DNA from: Bipolaris cookei
Lineage: Eukaryota; Ascomycota; Dothideomycetes; Pleosporales; Pleosporaceae
Reading direction: 5' to 3'
Length of the DNA stretch: 64,000 nucleotides
Assembly: GCA_002286855.1 (NCBI GenBank)
Contig: NRSV01000027.1
Coordinates: 327,772 to 391,771 of the forward strand
Shown here: positions 22,402 to 32,015 of the stretch, piece after piece
Layout of the letters: each line of letters begins with the position of its first letter
How positions within the stretch are numbered: the first letter of the stretch is position 1
Position numbers and translations under genes: made by a program
The notes under the pieces: generated by a model
Told to the model about the DNA's origin: nothing
The model's input: only the letters and a program-made list of their open reading frames with translations
The model's database searches: none

Positions 22402-24038
22402 GGGATTTGGTGCGATGTGAGACGGTTTTCCGGGTAATTGAAAGAGTCTTTTGTTGAGTAAAGGTACTCTTGTTGGTGTGTGCTTTTCTTTAGCTGTAAC
22501 AATGAATATTTGAGATTTGTGATACATGTGCTTGAAAGATGCGTGAGTAGGTTTGCTATTATCTTGTGGTATTTGTAGCCTCCTAATATAGATACGTCTT
22601 TACCTTTCGTTTTCGGATCTTTTCTCACGTCTATAATGCTATGTATCCGCTGGTGTGAAGAGATGAAGGTTTTTGGCATGATGACGATGGGTTTAGAAAT
22701 ACTATTTGGCATTGGATAGGCTTAGATCTCGTGCTACTAAAAGATAAACTGTTGGCACGTGATTGTGTGAATCGTGGATGTAGCGTCTGGAGTTTGTACT
22801 TCGTAGGGTTGGTAGATAGCAACTATTCGTAGCTACCCCTACGAGTACTTTTGAATAAACATATTTTTTTTTACTCTAAAGTGCCAACTACGAGGGCATG
22901 CATATCAGAAGAATTATTCCCAATCCTAAGAAAACACTCTTCAACGAAGAACGAGGCTCAAAACATAACTATGGCACGGTGTCCGAGGCATCTGCCAAAT
23001 GGCGTACGTCATGTGGGGGCTAAGTGAACGCGTGGGTATCCTTGTGGCAACTGTCTACACTGCGCCTCATGCCACTGGTAACAGCATGCAAATGTGCAGC
23101 ACACTTGCTGACCACCATCATCAATCGACTTGAGCCTTAGGATCGTACCACTGGTTGGGTGACCCACTACCAAACCGCCGCGTCTCTGCGCCACAGAGGT
23201 ACTCCCTCTGCACCGGCCACTTCAAGCACAAGATATGGTCATGAGGCTTTTACTGTAGATGAACGGAAGCGAACGGCTCCACTGCCTTCTGCCTTGTTAT
23301 GGTGGCGCCTGGACCAAGAGGCATTCAGGCAAATGGATTCAAGTTGGGCTGTGTCTGCTTGTACTCAGCTGATGAGCCAAGATAACATATCGTTCGCACG
23401 CGTATTCACATCCCCGTATACAATTCTGTTCACAGATGTCCGCCAGATGTCAGCCAGACATCCGCCAGACACTAAGCCCCTAAATGGCAAACTTCAAACC
23501 GTAGTAGCGGCGACGGGATCAGTGCCCCATGAACCATGTGGCGGAGCATGCTACTCAGAACGAATCGTTATACACAAAAAAGATTACCCAGCCACTCTAC
23601 TCAACAGTAACAGAATTAAGGCTAATACGCCTAGTGCAGATATCCCGCTACTGGGGTCGTTGCACAGAAAGTAAGTCCCGATCTGCTCTTGGCACATCAC
23701 TGACAATTTGGCACAGCCTCTTTTCCGACATCGCTATACTAGACTAATGTTCCTGGAAGCTACGACTGTCGTGATGCTCGTTTCCCGCCCCACCTTCCCC
23801 CCCCCTTCCTTTGACCCTTTTTTGGTTAACATCCTAGTGGGTGCCACACCTACATCTAATAGTTTAACCAGATACTATATTGTGCTGAAGACTGATCCTC
23901 AACAGCGAGTACTTTCATTGCCTTTACTTTGTTTCACAGGTTGCTGGGCCCAAGCTAACAAGTTACCCAAAACAGGTGAAATCAACCGCACTCATCGTTT
24001 TAATACATACCTCGAGTATTTTAAACAAGGTTAAAACC
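22402..24038. other. 1.6-kb intergenic region
   Basis: Holds the DOT5 3' flank and the upstream region of the retropepsin-like gene. A short run of variants of TCCGCCAGA/TCAGCCAGA repeats lies near 23437-23470. Frames here are short and without domain; none is supported as a gene. Confidence 0.55.
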
Positions 24039-24840
24039 ATGATAAAGCTCAAGGGCCGTAGGCGCATGTGCGCCTACACCAAGGCCAAAGACTTTTTGAA
24101 ATCTCGACTGCTACATTCTGTCCCGCGTTCTGATGCCGCTTCGATCCCACGCAAAGTCTCTCGAATCTTCACACCGCCCCAAAAGGATGAAACGTTTGAA
24201 CGAACGCTCGATATATCTATTAGAAATGAAGAGGGCGAGCTTTGGTCCGATTTAACCCATGGAGTAGTTTTGTTCGACACGCAATGTGAGCACAACCTGG
24301 TCACCGCCCAGTTCCTCAAGAATATCGGCTTCGAGTGGCAGCCATCTACAGACGACACCGATATTATCCAGATGGACAACACCAAGATTGAATGTTTGGG
24401 TGAGGTTCAGGGAAGATGGCACCCGATTGACGCTCCAAAGGGCACAAAGGGCTTGAAGTTCCGACCACGCTATGAAATCTCTAGCTTCAAGGTTGTCGAT
24501 TTGGGTACATGCGAGCTCATCATTGGACGTACCACAATCAACGACCTGCAGCTGTTACAAACAAATCGCAACTTCTTTGGTGCATTCCGTCAACTCCCTA
24601 TTCGCGTCGACTGTACGTTTGTAAACTTACACTGTGGGTGCTTGATTGCTAACTTCGATATAGCAACTAGTACAACTATCAAGAAGCAGCAGGAAGCAGA
24701 CGAGCGCAGAAAGAAGGAACAAGAGGAGATGCGTAAGTTTGAAGAGGAACAGGTATGACGCTGTTGCGACTATACCAACAAGATGTTACTAACCTGGTTA
24801 GGCACTCAAGACCAAAGTCCTCTACCCCCAAGCACCCTAG
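24039..24840 (+). CDS. small retropepsin-like orphan protein
   Basis: Three exons, 24039-24612, 24664-24752 and 24802-24840, with introns of 51 and 49 bp that each have a GCTAAC or CTAAC branch site, give 233 residues. The core looks like a single-lobe aspartic-protease fold: GVVLFDTQCEHNLVTAQFL (active-site position D-T-Q instead of D-T/S-G), a middle strand with CLGEVQGRW, and the closing CELIIGRTTINDLQLL resembling the hydrophobic-hydrophobic-G-R element of retropepsins. The C-terminus is a charged coiled coil. No reverse transcriptase or integrase is nearby. A gene near 27.6-28.0 kb has the same arrangement. Catalysis is doubtful because the Gly of the triad is Gln. Upstream exons cannot be excluded; the first ATG after the 23976 open frame was used. 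Confidence 0.6.
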
Positions 24841-25376
24841 CGACACCCGAATGTCAATCGTCCAACCATCACAGAGTTACCGACTTTACTACACTGGGCC
24901 GCTATTGGAAATACATCTTTGGGTTGTTGCAGAAAGCAACAAATAGCACTTACGCTACGGGATACCACAACAAGGGTAGAGGGAAGAGGCGTAAGCGCCA
25001 GGATTGCTCTCACACGCCAGCTGAGTGTACATGGTGGGGGGTGAGCGCCATTTATAAGCTGCCTAGCTAACGATCAAAGGAGTTTCCCCCACCTACCTTG
25101 GGCTAGACGAGCGCATGCATGCAGCAGCCATTCCCCTCTTGTACGCTGCATGTGCCAACATTGATAGCGTTATCTGAGCAGGATCATTTGCGGGAGTTTG
25201 AATTTAGCCGGTTTCATTCTTGCATTGCATTTCAGTTCAAGAGCAGGTAGGAAGCGAGCGATTGAGTTTAGCTACGACTGTAACATTATTGGCGTTGAAT
25301 TACGAATCTACGTATTGTACTTTATGACTTTGTCTACATCACCACCACCCTACACTTTCTCCCACCACTGATTGCA
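24841..25376. other. convergent intergenic region
   Basis: About 540 bp between the 3' ends of the retropepsin-like and DUF6594 genes. Nothing recognised. Confidence 0.55.
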
Positions 25377-26382
25377 TCAATCCCCTTTGACACGATCCGA
25401 CCCTACAAAAACAACTTGGACAGCCGCAAACCTAGCGTCTCGTTAGGAAGAAAACTAGAAGTATCAATAAGGTCACATAGCTAAGGTACTCACGCAGCAG
25501 TAATAGCAAAAACCTCCGCCCTCTTCGCCCCTGTCAATGCCATCAAACAAATCGATACCAATACGTTGAAACCTGCAATAATGCCCAACCTAGCCGACAT
25601 GGACTGAACACGATACAGTACCGCAATTGACGCAATCGGGATCAGCGAAGCAAGAATACTAGTAATCCAGTACGTAACCCGGTAAATCGTACCATCTTGA
25701 TACCCCACGACTCCGTGGATACGCGAGGGCTTCATGAAGCGCGCGCAGCCGCATCGGAAGAGGTTGATGATTGTGCTTTCTGCTGCCCATGCAGAGAACG
25801 CGTCTTTCTTTTCTCGTGGACACAGAGTGATGAGGTCGGGTTTTTGGGAGTCACGGTCCTTGACGGAGCCCCAGATGGTTGCATCGTCGCCGGTTAGAGC
25901 GATGGAACCCATTTCGGAGGTTTGAAGGTAGTTTTGCATGTGGTGGAGGTCCCAGGGGCTAGGCTTGGGATATTTGAGGATGGAGGCTTGTTGGATAAGG
26001 GCGTCATCTGGTGGTAATGAGCATATTGAACAAAATTATTTTAGATTTTTTGAGGGAACATACTATATTCTTGCAGCACTTGTCTAATTCGCAAAATGAG
26101 TTCCTGCTGCTCGCCTGCATCAGTGTTTTCGGATCCTTTGAGCCAAAACCAATTCAGTGCGTAGGCTGATCTCTTTCCGGATGGGTCGTTGCTGTCAATT
26201 TGCTGGCGCTCCCTCAGTTTCCTCTCTAGGTACGCAAGTTCAGCTTGCATGTAGAGCAGGTTCTGGGCGTTGAGAGCACCGAATCTGCGGAACATGGAGA
26301 GCTCGGGGAGTATCTCCATTTGCGCTGCCAGCTTCGGATACCCGACGACATACCCCCGTAGCGGGTCATGTGATGCACTCAT
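25377..26382 (-). CDS. DUF6594-family membrane protein
   Basis: Belongs to a fungal-expanded family of unknown function. Three exons, 26382-26064, 26007-25494 and 25431-25377, with introns of 56 and 62 bp, encode 295 residues. The N-terminal hallmark is YPKLAAQMEILPELSMFRRF followed by NAQNLLYMQAELAYLERKL. The middle is soluble and includes the family-typical WGS and FRCGCARFMKPSRI segments. The C-terminus carries two or three hydrophobic helices (WITSILASLIPIASIAVLY, ARLGIIAGFNVLVSICLMAL). Without the second intron the frame stops directly after ITAA. Splicing to 25431 restores the usual family ending FAAVQVVFVGS, so I favour the three-exon model. Membrane-anchored through its C-terminus; function unknown. 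Confidence 0.85.
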
Positions 26383-27606
26383 GCTTTTCTGCCTAGGTCA
26401 AGATATTGATGTCTTTGGGATGGCAGGCTGGATTTTCATGGCGCCCATATATTCTAGACGCAGCATGTTGCCTGTCATGGCAGAGCTATCGTTAGCCCTG
26501 TGTGTCCTGCAGAATGGCTTTCTTCTGCATGAGACGCCGTGGAGCTTCAGAATGAAGCTGCATATGGTTGCCTTGTGAAGCAGGCTGAGAGTCTGTCCAG
26601 CAAGCCAGGAGAGAAGTACGTTGTACCTCATACCTAGCTACTTGTGTAACAATCATCGATACTATTTCATGGCATCAACAAGACCATAATTCTCACACAT
26701 AGAGGTACAGGTTTCGTAGGCGTTCTGTACCAGACGCTGTCTATGCCTGACAGCACGTCAAGGCGCTGGCTTTTCGGCTGCCTCGGTACGTCAAGTAGTT
26801 GTGAATCCCGGTGAGACGCCTTTGGAAATGGCTGTGTCCTGGTCCTAATGTAAGTCCATGTGTACGTGAAGGTTTCATTGGGTGGCTGCAGATTGTCAGC
26901 TGCTGCGCCCGTGCTCCGGCGCTACGTAGCGATCGCCCCCAACCTGCAGCCATACCAACTTGCGTCTCCTCTCTGTGTCGTTCAAAAAGTACGTCTCAGG
27001 GTGCCCTTCTTCGTCCCTTGAATCTCAAGAGTGCCTAGTTGAAGGCAAAAATCTTTGCTCGATAATGACTGATATCGCACGTGGACTGCGCCCTCATGGC
27101 TAAGCCTTGTCATACCCAATCGACGACCGCAAGCCACCCTGTGGACTCAGCCTTGTCACACATGTCACACGGCTGAGCCAGGTGTCGATTGCCTTCTTCT
27201 CGGCTATGACGCCGCGAACTTGACGTTTATTCGCCCCGCTTATAGTCCTCTGGTAAGGACACAGCCTCCACGGCCTGCACATAATCCTTATTGGACGTGA
27301 CCCACAATACAAGGGTGGTTGTAAGCGGCAAATGATGTATGAATCATGAGATGGAAATCATGTTGAGCAAAGGTAACTTGTCCTGCTTGCCTTAGCAATT
27401 AGGCAAACTACTGGTGGCTTAAAGAGGAGATCTGGTCCTCCATTCCCCACTATCGTAAAGTCCCTTAACCTCAACAAATGTCGACCTCAACGTAACAAAA
27501 TTCACTGTTAGCACACCCACAATCTTTTTTAAACACAGTACGTGGATTGGAAAAACTATGTCTCGATGGACGTGCGGACTTTTTGGCTTATTCTCGCTTG
27601 CAGTAG
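26383..27606. other. 1.2-kb intergenic region
   Basis: Upstream of the DUF6594 gene and upstream of the second retropepsin-like frame. Several short frames but none with domain or splice support. It could contain decayed sequence. Confidence 0.5.
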
Positions 27607-28044
27607 GTTACTCCCCCCCCCCCTCCCCCCGCGTTCACAGCCGCTGTTGACATATGCCAGAGAAGACACCAACTATACCAGCCGACTCAAATAGAAATAT
27701 TCAGTCGGCACGAAAATGAGCGAGATGCCTGGAACTGGGCCGTGCTCACATGCGACCCGGGTATAGATCATAACATTATATCTCATCAACTCGTAGCGGA
27801 GGTACTGCAAGTGCTAGTGCAGCCGATAGACGAAAAGATGGAGCCATGTGTACATACGTATGGACGCGGCGAAAAGATAGTAGGATACGTGGATCTTACA
27901 TGGTGTTTTGAGAAAAACAATAGACGGATGCAAACCACGCGGTTCTGGGTCACTTCGACGGAAAACCCTTCTTACGATGCGATACTCGGACGGACGGATG
28001 CAGAGCAATGCGGTCTGATAAGACATAAAAGGAGATGTTGGTGA
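27607..28044 (+). CDS. second retropepsin-like orphan, 5' end unresolved, possibly degenerate
   Basis: The frame is open from 27607 to the stop at 28042-28044 without a convincing ATG, so an upstream exon is likely (possible acceptor TTCACAG at 27634-27640 or TAG at 27604-27606). The encoded segment has a single aspartic-protease-like lobe: AVLTCDPGIDHNIISHQLV (D-P-G at the active-site position), a GYVDLTW strand, FWVTS, and the closing YDAILGRTDAEQCGLI. This follows the same order as the 24.0-24.8 kb gene. Directly downstream, another frame (28033-28149) reads like further coding sequence (REIFREGDFSVREQKFSWL), which hints at a frameshift near 28030. Treat as a fragment or pseudogene until transcript data exist. 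Confidence 0.42.
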   Translation, partial: VTPPPPPPAFTAAVDICQRRHQLYQPTQIEIFSRHENERDAWNWAVLTCDPGIDHNIISHQLVAEVLQVLVQPIDEKMEPCVHTYGRGEKIVGYVDLTWCFEKNNRRMQTTRFWVTSTENPSYDAILGRTDAEQCGLIRHKRRCW

Positions 28045-28485
28045 TCCGTGAGATATTCCGGGAAGGGGACTTCTCGGTGAGAGAACAGAAATTCTCCTGG
28101 CTCTCAGACGGCTTTGCAGATCATGGAAAGTCGTATACATACTTGGGCTAAACTCTCAGTATGCTTTTTTTTCGCGTGGCGCTTTGGAATTCTCAGAACA
28201 ATATATTTAATATTTTGGCTATTCGTTGTTTCTTCTCTATAGCACTCGGGTTGGGGGTCTCCGTCCTATGCGTTTGGGGTTGATATTTGCTTGCCTAGAA
28301 ATACTTTGCCATCGACTGGCTCTATCTGCGCCTTGATGAAATCGCTACAATACAACGGATATAGGATGTTTCCCAGAATTTCCATACTAGACGTACATTT
28401 GGAATCAATGCCACCTGTCTTGAACCCCGTTTTGCATTTTGCGAACTAGACATTGTAGGTACCAGATGCTCAGAACATGACCAGG
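28045..28485. other. intergenic / decayed coding sequence
   Basis: The first 100 bases look like out-of-frame coding remainder of the retropepsin-like gene. The rest shows no recognisable feature. Confidence 0.4.
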
Positions 28486-28989
28486 TCATCTAGAAACATG
28501 AGTCAAAGCAACCATGTGAGTCATCAGCTTCAAAACCTCAGAGATCCCATATCGAAACCGGAGATTTATAAGCTCATAGAGCAAAGTCTGGTTATCCATA
28601 GGCCATGATACCAGGCTGCTCTCGTACGGAGCCAACCTTGCCAGTGACAGTTTCACATCTAACAATACTATGGAGGCCAATTAAACCTACCATCAATACT
28701 TCATTCCACTCATACATTAGTGCTAAAAAACCAAGCTAACTATATATGTACGTGGACATCAAACTCCCTCCATATACCTCTCACCAGTACCATACCTGAA
28801 CAGAATATACGCACCCCCAATCTCCTGCACAACAGGAGTACTATCAACATCAACTGGCGCAATGCGTTTCCGCAATATCCTCTCCATACCACTCAGCTCT
28901 GGCACTTCTGCTCTTCCTCCGCTGCCAGCATCTGGTTGTGCGCTGGGAGAAGCGACAAGATGCTGATGCTCCGCTTGAGTAGCATCCAT
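28486..28989 (-). CDS. uncertain spliced hypothetical gene
   Basis: Two minus-strand frames, 28989-28759 (MDATQAEHQHLVASPSAQ, ending near AYILFRYGTGERY) and 28680-28486 (including NQTLLYELINLRFRYGI), have protein-like composition and could be joined by an intron with donor GTATAT at the end of the first frame. In the upstream frame beyond 28989, coding-like Ser/Gly-rich sequence continues to about 29300 but is broken by stops, so exons may be missing or the gene may be dead. No family recognised. Low confidence. Confidence 0.25.
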
Positions 28990-29906
28990 TTCGACATTTC
29001 ATTCCAGTGTCTCGTACAGGTAGGGAGACTAAGAAGGTCCCATGGCATACGGTGCAGCACTGCCTTGGGATAAATTCTGCTGTGCCGTATGACTAGGTCC
29101 AGATACACTTCCCTCTTTCTCACTGCCCGAGCCCAACGCCACACTCCTCCTACTCCTACTCCTTCTTCTCCGTCTTCAAAGCAAAAACGCCTCCAGTGCA
29201 GTAACAACAATGCCAAGTCGAACAACCGTAGAAACAGCCGCCACTTTACCCATCGACATTCCAGCACCCCCTTTATCCCCCCCTTTGCCCATCAATCCAG
29301 TCATCAAGTGCCCGTGGGGATAGAAAGTGGACGACAAGGGTTTTTTTTCTCAAGTATTGTTGATCAGGGAGTAATTTCTTTGAAAGTTTATACAACAAAA
29401 GTAAGATGTACATTTACTGTGTAGCTAAAGGGTCAACAATGGACTATCTCCTTTCCACCTTCCGCCACCATCACTCAACGCAGCCTCGTGCGACCCACTT
29501 TCCTGCGTCTTGAACCATTATCGTCGAGAGTTGATGATTCTACTTTCTAGTTGTGGTTTGAAGTGGGTAAAGATGTCCATTTTCATAGGTGGGCATTGTT
29601 CCTAAGCGGTACTTAGCGGGTCAGTCTTAGATGAGGCTAATAGGCTCGATTGCTCAATGGGCAGGGAATGGGTTGGGTATTCTAGAGCAGAACGGGCGAG
29701 TTTTGGTAGATGATTTTGCATTCTGTTATTGGTTGAAAACAGAAGTGCAAAAGGAATTAGACATAGCCATGAAAACGCATCATCACTATCCATCAGAGCT
29801 GCTCGAAAAAAACCATGGATAATGATGTATTCTTCGTTTCTATTCTGGCGTTTTGTATTTTTTGTATGCGTATAAATCTCAATGTGTCATCACTCTGCAC
29901 ATGGAA
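28990..29906. other. intergenic, upstream of the uncertain gene and 3' of AGX1
   Basis: No clear gene. The minus strand between 28990 and 29300 has a coding-like but interrupted frame. The remainder is the AGX1 3' flank. Confidence 0.4.
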
Positions 29907-31560
29907 TCAAGCTTTGTATCCAGCCTCAAACAGACCCTCCTTCAAGCTTTCAATCGCCTTGGTAATGTCTGGACGGCTGGGATCTGTCACACTAACACCC
30001 ATGTGGCCAAATCGAATGTACTTGGTAGCAATCTCCTTGTGCAGACCGCCAGCGAAGATGACACCCTTCTTCAGGAGGTTGGGGAGCACTTGAGGAGGTG
30101 TCATACCCTCGGGAAGGTAGATGGCGGTCATACCAGTAGCCTGGTTCTCGGGCTTGGAAGCCAATTGCTTGAGGCCCAGGTCTTCAATGGCCTTTTTGAC
30201 CTTTTGTGACGCAGCTTTGTGGGCAGCCCAGTAGTCTTCAATGGGTCTCGAGAGGATTTGCTTGAGGGCGGTGTCAAGGGCGTGGATGAGTTGTGGCGAG
30301 GGTGTCGCAAAGTAAGATGGCTTCTTGGCTTCGTAGTTTTGCATAACTAGAATCGTGTTAGTATGATGCTGTCAGTAGTCGGGTGAAAAATGGCTACTTA
30401 CTTGGTAGCCAGTTCTTCCATGAACCAAAGTACGAAGTTGGCCGTGTCTTTCTTGCCTTGAACCTTTCGATTGCGCGACCAGACACCATCATGATGCTCA
30501 AACCAGCTGGGCAGCCAATGCCCTTTTGCGAAGCTGTGAGAACGGCATCGAGCTTCCATTCGTCGAAGCGGATCTCTTCAGAGCCAACACTACAGACACC
30601 ATCTACTACGACCAGTGTCTCGGGGCTCACGCGGTGGACAAGCTCGCTGAGTGCCTTGATCTCGCTCAGCACACCGGTTGAAGTATCCACATGCGTAACA
30701 GTCAGGATCTTGTACTCCTTCTCCTTCAGCGCTGCTTCAACCTCGTCAAGCTGTGGTCGTTCGCCAATGGGCGCCTTGAGTTGTGTGGCCTTGACGCCGT
30801 ATGTCTCGAAGCAGTCGGCAAACGAGTCAGCAAAGTAGCCAGTGTGTAGAACGAGAACCTCATCGCCAGGTTCGACCAGGTTGGCGGCAACTTGATCCCA
30901 TCCGAGTGTACCAGAGCCGGAGATGACAAAGGGTTGCGCGGTAGGGTCGGAGGAGACGAATAGCTTGCGTAGGTTTCCTAGGACTTCGCTGAAGGTGTTT
31001 ACAAAGGGCTGGCCGACATGCGACTCGCTAGATGTACTTAGTCCAGGACCTCATTGAAATGTGACTGCAGCATACCTGTAATGGCTCATGGAATTGAGGA
31101 CGGCATCATCAAACTCAATAGGCCCGGGGATGAGCAGGGCAGGGTGTGGTGGTTGGCTGGACATGTTCTTTGGCGGTTCCGGCGTGGCTTCCTTGGTCTC
31201 CTCGGTCTCCTTGACTTCAGGCTCGACTGGTTCGACTGGCTCGACTGGTTCGACTGGCTTGACTGGGGCGTTGACTTCTTCTGTCTTCTTGGGTATTATG
31301 CGATTGCCGTGTTCGTCTTCGAGGCGAGTGGTGCGTTCGGTGGCAAAGGGAGTGTTCAATTCGAGGAAGGGCTTTGGATCTAAATGCTTGGAGACCTGGT
31401 TCAGACGGGAGGTCGCCCGTAAACGGGGTGACGACATGCTAAGGCGGGGTTGAAGACGGCTGTTCACGGCAAGGAGACGCAAGCGCGGGGCTGCAAACAT
31501 CCGGTACTCGGAGACTTGCGCTGGGAGAAGCGCAGAAGGGGAGAACACGAAAAGTGACAC
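29907..31560 (-). CDS. AGX1: alanine-glyoxylate aminotransferase (class V, PLP)
   Basis: Transfers the amino group of alanine to glyoxylate, making glycine and pyruvate. Three exons, 31560-31076, 31027-30402 and 30346-29907, with introns of 48 and 55 bp, give 516 residues. The class V fold is clear: LLIPGPIEF at the N-terminal edge, SGSGTLGWDQVAANLV, THVDTSTGVL, VVDGVCSVGSEEI, and the PLP lysine in TASQKGIG near residue 329, followed by GMTAIYLPEGM and the closing RFGHMGVSV. The first 130 residues are an extension: Arg/Ser-rich and Asp/Glu-poor (MFAAPRLRLLAVNSRL at 31500 looks like a mitochondrial presequence), then a PVEP repeat and acidic linker. A later Met (MSSQPPHPALL) matches the usual start of the cytosolic enzyme, so two products are possible. 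It ends YKA, with no SKL-type peroxisomal signal. Confidence 0.94.
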
Positions 31561-32015
31561 AACGTGTCGATTGGGGTAAAGATGCGGCCGGTTCGCGTGC
31601 TGCTCGGTGGTACAGACGAGTCAGACACGAGGGTTAATGTCGCTAACAGGTGCTTTGAGGAAATCTGGCGGCGCAATTGACCATCAGGGGGCCTTTCCTT
31701 CAAGTATTGCCTCTAAAAAAAACCAAACGTTCACCGACGAGCCCCCACGCACGGATGCCCCCCCGGGCCCGGACATGGCGCTATGAATCGCGGGGTGCCG
31801 CGTGTCGGTCGCAGTCGCGTGTAGGGGTGAAGCAGTCACGGTCACGTGCAGAACCACTGGCGCGTGCTCCCACGCCTTACTCAGCCAGGATATTTGTTGT
31901 CAGCCGGCTCCACCATTGTGCAGCATCAACACTGGGAGCATTTCATCGCTGCAGGCACAGTTGGATATACATACATACCTACACAACACCCGTTGGACCC
32001 AATTGGCCATTGACG
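31561..32015. promoter_or_regulatory. divergent promoter region, AGX1 / coiled-coil gene
   Basis: Only 455 bp separate the two divergent starts, so both promoters must lie here or overlap. The plus-strand frame is open upstream of 32016 but of random composition there, so I do not treat it as coding. Confidence 0.6.

Noticed and set aside
24039..28044. Active LTR retrotransposon
   Set aside because: No reverse transcriptase, integrase or terminal repeats seen near the protease-like genes.
31677..32015. Upstream extension of the coiled-coil protein
   Set aside because: Open frame but composition differs sharply from the rest and it crosses the divergent promoter region; ATG at 32016 gives a sensible start.
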